Both the position numbers and the translations under genes were made by a program. Under the pieces are notes generated by a model. It was not told where the DNA came from. It did no database searches and worked only from the letters and a program-made list of their open reading frames with translations. A stretch of 64,000 bases of DNA from an uncultured Christensenellaceae bacterium (lineage in GTDB: Bacteria; Bacillota; Clostridia; Christensenellales; UBA3700). The stretch is from contig CALWHE010000007.1 in the NCBI GenBank assembly GCA_944380295.1, positions 1-64,000 of the forward strand, read 5' to 3'. Shown in pieces: positions 21,763-29,618 of the stretch. Each line of letters begins with the position of its first letter. Within the stretch, counting starts at the first letter, position 1.

Positions 21763-22434
21763 ATGAGCGAGAAAAAAGTCAGGAACATAGACGTGGTGTT
21801 TGCTTTGGACGCCACGGCGAGCATGGGCGTTTTTATCGACAGATTCAGAAGGGAATTTTTGCCCAAACTCACAGGCGTTTTGTCCGAATATTTTGAAAAG
21901 ACGGAAGATGTGGCGGAAAAATTGAGATATAAGTTCATCATTTTCCGCGATTACGGCTCGGACGGGGCGGACGCCATGCGTGAAAGCCGTTTTTACCGCG
22001 TTCCCGAAGAGATGGAAGCGCTCCGTCACGACATGCTGTTTGTGGAAGCGGGCGGCGGCGGCGATTCGCCGGAGAACGGTTTGGAAGCGCTCTATTACGC
22101 CATGAAGACGGACTTCACCGGCGGAGAAAATTCTTTGCAGATGATAGTGCTGTTCACAGACGCGGACGCGGTGCCGCTGCGCGCCAGAGCGGATTGCGCC
22201 GGCTATCCCGCCGACATGCCGGACGAAGAGGGGCTTGCCGCGCTTTGGCGCGATAAAAACGCCGCTTTTTCCCAAGAAGGCAAGCGTTTGATCGTGTTTG
22301 CTCCGCAGGGTACGGCGTATGAAAAATTGGCGGAAAAGCTGGACAACAGCCGCATTTTTTACACGGTCAAATCGGGCAATCTCAACGATATAGACCTGGT
22401 AGACTTTGCCTGCCGCAGTAAAAATTTGCTTTGA
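21763..22434 (+). CDS. von Willebrand factor A domain protein
   Basis: A 223-residue cytoplasmic protein that is essentially one vWA domain. The MIDAS metal site appears as DATAS (Asp16-x-Thr18-x-Ser20), the Thr form of DxSxS, with the second-loop TG/GG replaced by GGGGDSPENGLEAL and a later VLFTDADAVP strand. No signal peptide or membrane segment is seen. Cytoplasmic vWA proteins usually act with a partner ATPase or in tellurite/stress modules, but no such partner is adjacent. It has AGGAGGG upstream of the ATG and a terminator downstream. Confidence 0.8.
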   Translation: MSEKKVRNIDVVFALDATASMGVFIDRFRREFLPKLTGVLSEYFEKTEDVAEKLRYKFIIFRDYGSDGADAMRESRFYRVPEEMEALRHDMLFVEAGGGGDSPENGLEALYYAMKTDFTGGENSLQMIVLFTDADAVPLRARADCAGYPADMPDEEGLAALWRDKNAAFSQEGKRLIVFAPQGTAYEKLAEKLDNSRIFYTVKSGNLNDIDLVDFACRSKNLL

Positions 22435-22454
22435 TATACGTGCGTTTGGCAACA

Positions 22455-22478
22455 CCGCCCCGGACGGGGCGGTTTTTT
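22455..22478 (+). terminator. Terminator of the vWA gene
   Basis: CCGCCCC/GGGGCGG stem and six T residues, between convergent genes. Confidence 0.88.
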
Positions 22479-22515
22479 GCTTTTCAAAATATATGTCAGA
22501 AAGAACGAGCGAGGC

Positions 22516-23817
22516 TTACGCCGCGGCGGCAAGTTCTCTTTGCTCCACTATCTGTGCAAGCTGCGCCAGCTCTTCGTTTGCGGCGTTGGTGTAATAAGGC
22601 GCGCTCAAAAGGGTGCAGCCGTCTGCGGCGGAGAGGGGAGCGTCGTTCACGCACTTGCCGTTCGGCCAATAGATGAGCGCCACGGTCAGGCGCAGCGCTT
22701 CGCCCGTGCGCTCGTTGGGAATGACGTATTGCATGCAGCCTTTGCCGTAAGTCTTGCCGCTTGCGGAAGCGTCTATGCCGAACGCCTGCGTGAAGTCTGC
22801 CGTGTATGAAGAGATGAACACGTCTTCATAAGTCAAGGCACCGTAACTTATCAGCGCGCCAATCAGAGCCTCTGAGGCGCTTGCCGTGCCCATGTTGGTC
22901 ATGACGTATATCTCGGTGTCGGCGGGCATAGTGTCGCGCGCTTCAAATTTTTCGCACGCAAGCGAGGAATCCACGATGCGCCCCGTGGCAGAGAGCAGCG
23001 TTTTGCCCGCCGCCGCGGCAAAACAGCCGCCTATCTTTGCCGTGACGTCCGTGCTGCCGCCGCCGTTGCAGCGCAGATCGAGTATCAGCGCGTCGCAGCC
23101 CAGAGAATTGAACTTGCGCACCGCAAAGCGGAACTGTTCCGCCGCGTCGCCTTCAAAGGCGGTCAGGCGCAGGTAAGCCGTGCCGTCCGGCAAAAAGGGG
23201 ATGGCGTCGCCCTTGTTTTCCGTCATCGTCAGACCGTTATAAGTGAAACTTATGCCCGTGGAGTTGGTCGCCATAAACACATAGCTGGTTTTATAAGCCT
23301 CCACCGCCGAAACCTCCACGCTCACGCCGCTTGCCGCGGTGAAGGAAGATATGCCGCCGTTATGCGCCGCTTGGGCAAATTTTGCATAAGCCTGCTCGCC
23401 GTCTATGAGGACGGTTTCCCCGTTGATGGCGGCGCTCACGATCTCGTCGCCCGGGCGCAGTCCCTGCTGCCAGGCGGGGGAGTTGGCGACGCATTCCATG
23501 ATGAGGAGCCGCCCTTGATAATAAAAAAAGCCGCACCCGAAATTCACGCTGTTGCCCGCCTCGCCGTAAAGCAACTCCTGATATTCCTCCGCCGTGTAAT
23601 AGACGGAATATTTGTCCAGATACTTTGCCGTCAGCTCTTGCGGGGTCAGCTCGCTTGCGTCCGTCACGGTCACGGGCAGATAATAATTTTCCTCTATTAT
23701 CTGCGCCACCCATTCGGATGAGGTTTGCCGCGTGCAGGCGCAAAAAACGCCCATCACCGCCGCCGTCAGCAGCAGGACCGCAAAAACCCTCAAAGATTTC
23801 TTTGCACGCGCATTCAT
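22516..23817 (-). CDS. S41-family (C-terminal processing type) protease, lipoprotein
   Basis: A 433-residue exported serine protease. The start MNARAKKS leads into a signal peptide with lipobox-like VFCAC; the open frame continues 22 codons further upstream but without similarity. A short N-terminal domain with DKYSVYYTAEEYQEL precedes a PDZ domain (GRLLIMECVANSPAWQQGLRPGDEIVSAAING). The catalytic domain has LRCNGGG, the nucleophile Ser in MGTASASEAL and the general-base Lys in GKTYGKGCMQ. This Ser/Lys dyad is that of CtpA/tail-specific proteases, which trim envelope proteins. It reads alone on the minus strand. Confidence 0.9.
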   Translation of the reverse strand: MNARAKKSLRVFAVLLLTAAVMGVFCACTRQTSSEWVAQIIEENYYLPVTVTDASELTPQELTAKYLDKYSVYYTAEEYQELLYGEAGNSVNFGCGFFYYQGRLLIMECVANSPAWQQGLRPGDEIVSAAINGETVLIDGEQAYAKFAQAAHNGGISSFTAASGVSVEVSAVEAYKTSYVFMATNSTGISFTYNGLTMTENKGDAIPFLPDGTAYLRLTAFEGDAAEQFRFAVRKFNSLGCDALILDLRCNGGGSTDVTAKIGGCFAAAAGKTLLSATGRIVDSSLACEKFEARDTMPADTEIYVMTNMGTASASEALIGALISYGALTYEDVFISSYTADFTQAFGIDASASGKTYGKGCMQYVIPNERTGEALRLTVALIYWPNGKCVNDAPLSAADGCTLLSAPYYTNAANEELAQLAQIVEQRELAAAA

Positions 23818-23944
23818 ATTAATAATATACCGCAAAACGGGCGAAATAACAATCAAAGCGTCGCCGTGAAAAAATATATACAAGATATTTACATGGAGTT
23901 AAGCGGTAAAATATATAAGATATTTAAGCCGATAAACATGCGCG

Positions 23945-24835
23945 TCAATAGCCGTATTCGTTCAGCCTGTCTTGCAGGGCGGAGAGGAAAGAGTTCAAAA
24001 GCGCGTCCTGCGGGCGGCGGATATCCGCAAACCAGTCCGCTTCCACCAAGGCGGCGTAACAGGCGGATTTGAGGCGGTAGTCGGGCGTGAGGGGGCGCAG
24101 GGCGGCGTAATTTTCGAGCAGACGGAAGCGGTCGCCGCCGTTTTGCGTGAGCTGGAAGAGTTCGAGTTCCGGGTCGCCCCAGAGCGAATTTATCGGGTCT
24201 ATCATGCAAAGATAGGAGCGCGCGTCTATCATGATGTTTTCCGCATTGAGGTCGCCGTGAATGAGCGAAGGATAGGGCGGCTCGTTGAAAATCAGGTCAA
24301 AGCGGCAGAATATCCTTGTCAAAAGGTCGGGCACGGCAACGGAGAACAGCCCGGCGCGGGCGGCGTTTTCCGCCTTGGCAAATTGCGCGCCGGCAATGGT
24401 TTTGAAGCAGTCGCGCCAGGTGGGACAGCCGCCGCCGCGCAGATCGGCGGCGCCGCTTATCGCGCCGAAGCCGCTGCCGCGGCAGGAGTGCAGCAGGGCT
24501 ATATCGCGGGCTATCTGCTCGCCTATGCCGTCAAAGTCGCAATGCGCGGGCGGAGCGGAGGCGTTCATGCCCGCCACGTATTCCAGCGCCAGGCAGCCAT
24601 TTGCGCAGCCAAAGAGGCGCGGCAGTCTGACTTTGGCGTTTTGCAGGGCGGCATACCACAGCGCCTCGCGCGCGCAGTCGCCCTCGCGGATAAACGCTTT
24701 CACCGCCACGGCGCGCGGCTTTTCGGGCAACTCGGCGCGGAAAACAACGCCGTAAGCTCCGCCGCCTATCCGCGTCAGAGCCGTGGGCGCAACGCCGAAA
24801 ATAAGAGAAACCGCTTTTGCCGCTCTGTCTTTCAT
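23945..24835 (-). CDS. APH-family small-molecule kinase
   Basis: A 296-residue kinase-like protein. The N-lobe has IGGGAYGVVFRAEL (nucleotide loop) and AVAVKAF (lysine). The C-lobe has LIHGDLNAENIMID (Brenner motif with catalytic Asp and Mg-binding Asn) and CMIDPINSLWGDPELEL (Mg-binding Asp replacing DFG). The family includes aminoglycoside, choline, homoserine and fructosamine kinases; the substrate cannot be assigned. It has 41 bases to the ECF gene upstream on the same strand, so it may share that transcript and its FMN riboswitch. Confidence 0.82.
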   Translation of the reverse strand: MKDRAAKAVSLIFGVAPTALTRIGGGAYGVVFRAELPEKPRAVAVKAFIREGDCAREALWYAALQNAKVRLPRLFGCANGCLALEYVAGMNASAPPAHCDFDGIGEQIARDIALLHSCRGSGFGAISGAADLRGGGCPTWRDCFKTIAGAQFAKAENAARAGLFSVAVPDLLTRIFCRFDLIFNEPPYPSLIHGDLNAENIMIDARSYLCMIDPINSLWGDPELELFQLTQNGGDRFRLLENYAALRPLTPDYRLKSACYAALVEADWFADIRRPQDALLNSFLSALQDRLNEYGY

Positions 24836-24876
24836 AAAAATATTATATCAATTTTGCTTGTCTTTTTCAACCTCGC

Positions 24877-25638
24877 TTAAAGAGGCGTTTTGTCCGTGGG
24901 CGGGGTCTGCACGGTTGCGCGGGCGGAGCCGTCCGGGGCGCCGTCTTGTGCGGAAGAGGTCTGCCGCGCGGGCGGAGTTTGCGGGGGAAGGTCTTTGCCG
25001 GGCGCCGCCTCGCCTGTCTGCGCCGCGGCTTGCTCGGCTGCGGGCGGCTTTTTGCCGGTGATGACCAAATTGCCCAAGCCGAAACGCGCGGCTATCTTGT
25101 CCAGGCGAATGACGTAGACGAGCGCCACGGCTATCGCGCAGCCCACCGCGCCCTGGGCAATGTCTACGGGCAGCTGCAAGAGCGCGCCGGAGAGGCGTGT
25201 GGCGGGGGAGTCGCCTTCTCCCCAAAAGAGCACGTTGGTGCCGAAGTATCCCGTTGCCATCACCAGCGCGCAAAGCAGCATTGCCAGCGTGCCCAGCGCC
25301 GCTTGCAGGGCGGCGTGTCTGCCGCGCGTGAGCTTGGACAGGGCGTATTTGATAAGCAAGCCGCACAGCGCGCCTTCTATGCCTTTGATGAAAAGCGTAA
25401 AGACAAACGTGGCGGGGAAGACGATCAGGTCCATGAGCATGGCGCCCAAACCGCCCGCCACCATGCCCGTGAGCGGACCGAACAGCGCGCCCGCCGTCAG
25501 CACCATGGCGTCGCCCAGGTTGACGTAAGCCGTGCCCAGATTGACGCCGAAATAAGTGAACGCCATCACAAGTCCGGTCATCACGCCGGTGACGGCAATG
25601 CGCGCGGCGGCGCGTTTTGACTTGGTGTTTTGTTTCAT
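24877..25638 (-). CDS. ECF transporter S-component, probably flavin uptake (RibU-like role)
   Basis: A 253-residue membrane protein. About six hydrophobic helices occupy residues 10-195, with the S-component pattern VNLGDAMVLTAGALFGPLTGMVAGGLGAMLMDL near residue 45. S-components bind the vitamin and dock onto a shared EcfAA'T module, which is not in this window. The last 70 residues form a Pro/Gln/Ala-rich polar tail unusual for the family. I chose the ATG at 25638, preceded by GGAGG, over the upstream MFFYGD start. The FMN riboswitch upstream is the main reason to suggest riboflavin as substrate. Confidence 0.82.
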   Translation of the reverse strand: MKQNTKSKRAAARIAVTGVMTGLVMAFTYFGVNLGTAYVNLGDAMVLTAGALFGPLTGMVAGGLGAMLMDLIVFPATFVFTLFIKGIEGALCGLLIKYALSKLTRGRHAALQAALGTLAMLLCALVMATGYFGTNVLFWGEGDSPATRLSGALLQLPVDIAQGAVGCAIAVALVYVIRLDKIAARFGLGNLVITGKKPPAAEQAAAQTGEAAPGKDLPPQTPPARQTSSAQDGAPDGSARATVQTPPTDKTPL

Positions 25639-25688
25639 AAACAGCCTCCAAAGCGTGGTGGAAATATCCCTTTGAAAGCAGTCGCCAT

Positions 25689-25720
25689 AAAAAAACACCC
25701 GCCTTTGCTTTGGGCGGGTG
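25689..25720 (-). terminator. Attenuator terminator of the FMN riboswitch
   Basis: On the minus strand CACCCGCC/GGCGGGTG with a nine-base loop is followed by seven U residues (A-run 25689-25695). It lies between the aptamer and the ECF gene, so it is the likely expression platform. Confidence 0.85.
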
Positions 25721-25737
25721 CAAATTTAAGCATGATA

Positions 25738-25861
25738 GCTTCTTTCCCGATCTGACTTCACAGGCGGTTGCGGATTCTCACCGCATCGGCTGACGGGGCT
25801 GTAGGACTTGTCCGCACGCGGCGGCATCACCTCCGGTCGGCACACAGTGCCTGCCCAAAGA
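25738..25861 (-). ncRNA. FMN riboswitch (RFN element)
   Basis: Read on the minus strand from 25861, the conserved blocks appear in order: CTTTGGGCAGG, GCCGACCGGAGGTGATGCC, a variable arm, AGCCC, GATGCGGTGAGAATCCGC, ACCGCCTGTGAAGTCAGAT and GGGAAAGAAG. These match the RFN consensus (GGGCAGGG..., GACCGGCGGT, GGTGNGAATCCG, GACAGTGAAAGTC, GGGAGAAG) with local differences. FMN binding should favour the terminator downstream and switch off uptake when flavin is plentiful. Confidence 0.85.
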
Positions 25862-26236
25862 ATATTCCGTTGCCATTAATATAGCACCGTCAAGCGCCGC
25901 CGTCAAGCAATTTTCAACAATATTATCCCCGAATAAAACAATTAACAGAAAGAAAATATTTAATTATACCCGATTATAAATTTTGGCACCGTGGCGTGTG
26001 CTTGTATCAAAGACGCTTAGCACAAAGTTTATTTGCGGGAGCAAAAGTGGCTTTGCCGATTGAAATTCATTACGCTTAGCGAAGCCGATATAGAGGACAA
26101 TCCGGTTGCCGCGAAGCCGACTTGTGAGTCGCCCCGCGACCGATATAGCAGCTGTCCCACGGCTGTTTTGACGGCTCGTCCTACGGTCATACTGCGGATC
26201 CTGTAGGTTTAAGCTCTCCGCCACGCGGGGAATGTA
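25862..26236. other. Lower-GC gene-free stretch between riboswitch and truncated upp
   Basis: No frame with a ribosome site or recognisable product. Base composition falls compared with the genes to the left. It may be the left junction of the patch that carries the upp fragment and the sulfatase gene. Confidence 0.5.
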
Positions 26237-26265
26237 TTGACAAATCGCGCAAAATAGTGGATAAT
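26237..26265 (+). promoter_or_regulatory. Promoter of the truncated upp
   Basis: TTGACA (26237-26242), 17-base spacer, GATAAT (26260-26265). Confidence 0.75.
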
Positions 26266-26292
26266 ATAAAATGACAGACAAAGGAGGGGTTT

Positions 26293-26595
26293 ATGAAGAA
26301 TTATCCCAACGTCACTATTTTTGATCATCCTCTTATAGGGCACAAAATAGCTATTTTAAGGGATAAGAACACCGGTACAAAGGAATTCAGAGAGCTTGTC
26401 GAAGAGATCACGATGCTGATGACTTACGAGGCGTTCAAGGACGCTCCGACAAAGGAAATCGAGGTCGAAACTCCGCTTGAAAAATGCACTCAGAGGATAG
26501 TGCAGGAAAGAAAGATAGCGATAGTGCCGATATTGCGCACGGGTCTCGGCGCGTCATATTCAGTGGCGGTCATCGGCTTTTACGTGCGTCAATAA
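26293..26595 (+). pseudogene. upp: Truncated uracil phosphoribosyltransferase
   Basis: A 100-residue frame. Residues 1-87 match the N-terminal part of Upp: [34 protein letters not shown], then VETPLEKC and [13 protein letters not shown]. The similarity stops abruptly after GLG and the last 13 residues are unrelated. A complete enzyme has about 209 residues, so the PRPP-binding loop (VDPMLATGG-type) and uracil site are missing and it cannot make UMP from uracil. A good promoter and AGGAGG site remain. The junction at about 26555 is probably a deletion or insertion breakpoint. Confidence 0.85.
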
Positions 26596-26759
26596 GGCGG
26601 GCGGAAGGGAGGGTATACGCAACCGCTTTGACGGGATAAACCGTAAAGCGCGCAATACAGCGACGGATAAGCGCGGCTTGGCGATAATCAAAACACGGAC
26701 AACAAAAAGCGGAAATTTGCGAAAACCGCATAAAAACCGCGCGGACATAAGGAGAGAAT

Positions 26760-28043
26760 ATGAAAAAAAGACCCGATATAATCTTTATTTTCAGCGATCA
26801 GCAAAGGGCGGATACGATAAACGAGTCCGTGACCCCAAATCTGGTCGGCTATGCGGCAGAGGGCGATATCTTCAACGAAACTTATACCTGCCAGCCGGTT
26901 TGCGGACCCGCGCGCGCCTGTATTCAGACGGGTACTTATCCCAATAAAAACGGCTGCGTGACCAACGGCGTGCCGATGAAAAAAGAGGATATCCACCTTG
27001 CGGACGCGTTCAACGCGGCGGGGTACGATACCGCGTATATAGGCAAATGGCACCTCGCTTCAAAAGGTCTCGAATACAGGGAAAAGGGAGTGCCGGAAGA
27101 ACTTCGCGGCGGATACAAATATTGGCTCGCCGCCGATCTTCTTGAGTTTTCGTCCAACGGCAGCGGCGGCGTTCTGTGGGACAACGACTGCAAAGAGGTG
27201 CGCTTTGACGGCGTAAGGGCGGATAAGATGACGGACTTCGCGCTCGACTATATAAACAAGCCGCACGAAAAGCCGTATTTTTTGTTTGTTTCTTACTTAG
27301 AGCCGCATCATCAGAACACTTCCGGGCGTTTCGAATGTCCGCCGGGAACGGCGTCAAAATTCGAGGATATGCCTTATCCCGAGGATATAAAAGGTCTCGC
27401 CGGCGACTATATTTTTCATTATCCGTCATACCTCGCGTGCTGCGAGGCTCTCGATAAGAACGTCGCGAGGATAGTAAACGCGCTGAAAGAAAGCGGCAGA
27501 TACGACGACACGCTGATAATCTACACGTCCGACCACGGCTGTCATTTCAGGACGCGCAATCTCGAATACAAGCGTTCCTGCCACAGCGCTTCAACGCATA
27601 TCCCGCTTATTATTTTCGGCGGCGCGTATAAAAAAGGCGAACTCGACGCGGAAAAACTCGTTTCGCTTATCGACCTTCCGCCGACAGTACTGACCGCGGC
27701 GGGGGCGGAGTTGCCCGCGGCGTTTTGCGGCGTGCCGCTGCAGTCTGACGAAAAGCGCGACTGCGTATTCGTTCATATCAGCGAAAGCGGCAACGGCAGA
27801 TGCGTTATCACTCAAAGGTATGTTTACAGCGTAACGTCCGGCTTTAACTACAATACGAACGTATATAAAGACGACTACCTTTACGACAAGGAGAAGGACA
27901 AAGGCGAGCGCAAAAACCTCATCAATTCGCGCGAATACGCGGACGTAAAAGAGAAGATGAGAAAGCTGCTGACCCGCGAAATGGTAAACGCCGGCGAACA
28001 GCCGCCGGTATTCAAACGCAGAATATTCAAAAAGAATATATAA
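26760..28043 (+). CDS. Sulfatase (FGly-type, Cys variant)
   Basis: A 427-residue hydrolase of the alkaline-phosphatase superfamily. The start MKKRPDIIFIFSDQQRADT gives the metal-binding Asp, and CGPAR at 48-52 is the CxPxR sulfatase signature whose Cys48 must be oxidised to formylglycine; in anaerobes the radical-SAM anSME enzyme does this and is not in this window. Further blocks: YIGKWHLAS, SYLEPHHQ and TSDHGCH (metal-binding Asp and His). No signal peptide, so it acts in the cytoplasm, perhaps on sulfated sugars from host glycans. The base composition is lower in GC than its neighbours. GGAGAG precedes the ATG. Confidence 0.9.
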   Translation: MKKRPDIIFIFSDQQRADTINESVTPNLVGYAAEGDIFNETYTCQPVCGPARACIQTGTYPNKNGCVTNGVPMKKEDIHLADAFNAAGYDTAYIGKWHLASKGLEYREKGVPEELRGGYKYWLAADLLEFSSNGSGGVLWDNDCKEVRFDGVRADKMTDFALDYINKPHEKPYFLFVSYLEPHHQNTSGRFECPPGTASKFEDMPYPEDIKGLAGDYIFHYPSYLACCEALDKNVARIVNALKESGRYDDTLIIYTSDHGCHFRTRNLEYKRSCHSASTHIPLIIFGGAYKKGELDAEKLVSLIDLPPTVLTAAGAELPAAFCGVPLQSDEKRDCVFVHISESGNGRCVITQRYVYSVTSGFNYNTNVYKDDYLYDKEKDKGERKNLINSREYADVKEKMRKLLTREMVNAGEQPPVFKRRIFKKNI

Positions 28044-28103
28044 AAATTCTTTACAACCTTAAAAAGTCGAAACATATCGGCAATTTTCAATCTGAAAACA
28101 AAA

Positions 28104-28130
28104 AAATCCGCGGAAAGACCGCGGATTTTT
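28104..28130 (+). terminator. Terminator of the sulfatase gene
   Basis: AAATCCGCGG/CCGCGGATTT stem with an AAAGA loop and trailing T residues. Confidence 0.88.
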
Positions 28131-28155
28131 ATAATTTAAAGAGAAGTTAAGGTAA

Positions 28156-28647
28156 GACCGGTTTAAAGACGGCGCCGTGTGCTACGCAGACGAGCAAGGC
28201 ACGCACGTGCTGGCGGAAGTGGAAATAGCCGCAGAGGGACATCTCATTGTTCATCACGAGGCAACGGAAACCAACTCCGAATATTGGGAATGCGCCGTAT
28301 GCGGCGAACTTTTCTCCGATGAGGCGGGTTCCACGCAGATCTCCGCTGTTCCCGCGGCAGAGGAAGACAACACCGGCGAGGTGGTCGGCTTGTCCGTAGG
28401 CGGCGCCGCCGTGGCGGGGCTGGGCGTCGGACTTGCGGCGGCGGAAGAGGTAGGCGAGGACGGCGCAGACGCGGAAGAGCCGGGACATGACGACGGAGCG
28501 CAAGCCGAAGACATTGACGAAGCTGAGGATGTCGGAGAACCGGAGCTTTCCGAAGAGGGTGAGGAACAGGCGCAGGGAGCCGTTGCGGAACAGGCGCCGA
28601 ACAATGCCGTCCGCCGCGGCAGGCGGCGCAGGCGCAGAAAAAAGTAG
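28156..28647 (+). pseudogene. C-terminal remnant of a cell-surface protein
   Basis: An open frame begins right after a stop at 28153 and has no ribosome site, so it is probably a fragment. It starts with GTHVLAEVEIAAEGHLIVHH and EYWECAVCGELFSDEAG, the type of short Cys-x-x-Cys repeat found in large Firmicute surface proteins. A hydrophobic segment follows (VVGLSVGGAAVAGLGVGLAA), then a Glu/Asp-rich region and an Arg/Lys-rich end, as in a membrane-anchored C-terminus. The rest of the protein is absent; the break coincides with the right edge of the lower-GC sulfatase patch. Confidence 0.7.
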
Positions 28648-28679
28648 CAATATAGGGTGACAGGGTGACATCCAAAAAA

Positions 28680-28709
28680 GGCGGCGGGGTGATTTGCTCC
28701 GCCGTTTTT
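28680..28709 (+). terminator. Terminator after the surface-protein remnant
   Basis: GGCGG...CCGCC stem followed by GTTTTT. Between here and 28895 I see no coding sequence. Confidence 0.7.
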
Positions 28710-28895
28710 GCTTGCTTGCGGGCGCGGCGAAAGGCGGCGGGCAGCCGTGCGCAAAGGGAAAAGAATATATTTTTCCGTGTAATATCAGGCGGCAGGGCGC
28801 AAAACAGTCGCGGCAGAATGCCATAACTGTTTGTTGTATGAAACCGCCGTCAAGCAAGAAAAATATGGATAGAACGGGAAAAGAAAGCGATTTTA

Positions 28896-28924
28896 TTGCA
28901 AAAAGTTCATAAAAAGCATATAAT
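28896..28924 (+). promoter_or_regulatory. Promoter of the glmU-like/glmM operon
   Basis: TTGCAA (28896-28901), 17-base spacer, TATAAT (28919-28924). Confidence 0.8.
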
Positions 28925-28998
28925 ATTCGGCAAGTGGAGTTTTTTCGGCGCAGAGAATATATTGATATGTCCGCCGAAAATTGCGTGAAGGAGGAGTT

Positions 28999-29604
28999 AT
29001 GAACGACAATATTTATATCGACAAAGACGCGGTGGTGGAAGAAGGCGCGGTCATCTTCCCCAATAATTACATCGGCGCGGGCAGCGTCATCAAGAGCGGC
29101 GCAGTGCTGCGCCCCAACAACATCATAGAGAACAGCACGGTGGAAGAGGGCGCCGTGGTCACCGCCAGCGTGCTGGAAGGCGCGTTTGTGGGCAAGCGCG
29201 CGCAAGTGGGACCTTTTTGCTATATGCGCATGGGCGCCAAGGTGGGCGAAGGGTGCAAAGCGGGCGACTTTGTGGAGATCAAAAACGCCTCCTTGGGCGA
29301 CGGCACCAAGGCTTCGCACCTTGCCTATGTGGGCGACGCTGACGTGGGCGCGGGCTGTAACGTGGGCTGCGGCGTGATCTTTGTCAATTACGACGGCAAG
29401 CAAAAACACCGTTCCAAGGTGGGCGACAGGGCGTTTATCGGCAGTAACAGTAATCTCATCGCACCCGTCAACATCGGCGACGACGCCTATATCGCCGCCG
29501 GCACCACCATCACGGAAGACGTGCCGGAAGCCGCCCTGGTCATCGGGCGTTCGCGGCAAACCGTGAAAGAGGGCAAAGCCCGCGGCAAGTTCAAACTTAT
29601 CTGA
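28999..29604 (+). CDS. Stand-alone GlmU-type acetyltransferase domain (left-handed beta helix)
   Basis: A 201-residue hexapeptide-repeat protein. It closely follows the C-terminal half of GlmU: VGPFCYMRMGAKVGEG, GDFVEIKNASLGDGTKASHLAYVGDA, NYDGKQKHRSKVGD, FIGSNSNLIAPVNIGDDAYIAAGTTITEDVP. In GlmU this domain acetylates glucosamine-1-phosphate. The N-terminal uridylyltransferase domain (about 230 residues) is entirely missing, and the frame starts at the beta helix with AGGAGG before the ATG at 28999. It is followed 14 bases later by glmM, whose product is its predicted substrate. The UDP-GlcNAc-forming partner must be encoded elsewhere. Confidence 0.88.
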   Translation: MNDNIYIDKDAVVEEGAVIFPNNYIGAGSVIKSGAVLRPNNIIENSTVEEGAVVTASVLEGAFVGKRAQVGPFCYMRMGAKVGEGCKAGDFVEIKNASLGDGTKASHLAYVGDADVGAGCNVGCGVIFVNYDGKQKHRSKVGDRAFIGSNSNLIAPVNIGDDAYIAAGTTITEDVPEAALVIGRSRQTVKEGKARGKFKLI

Positions 29605-29618
29605 GCGGAGGCGCAGTC

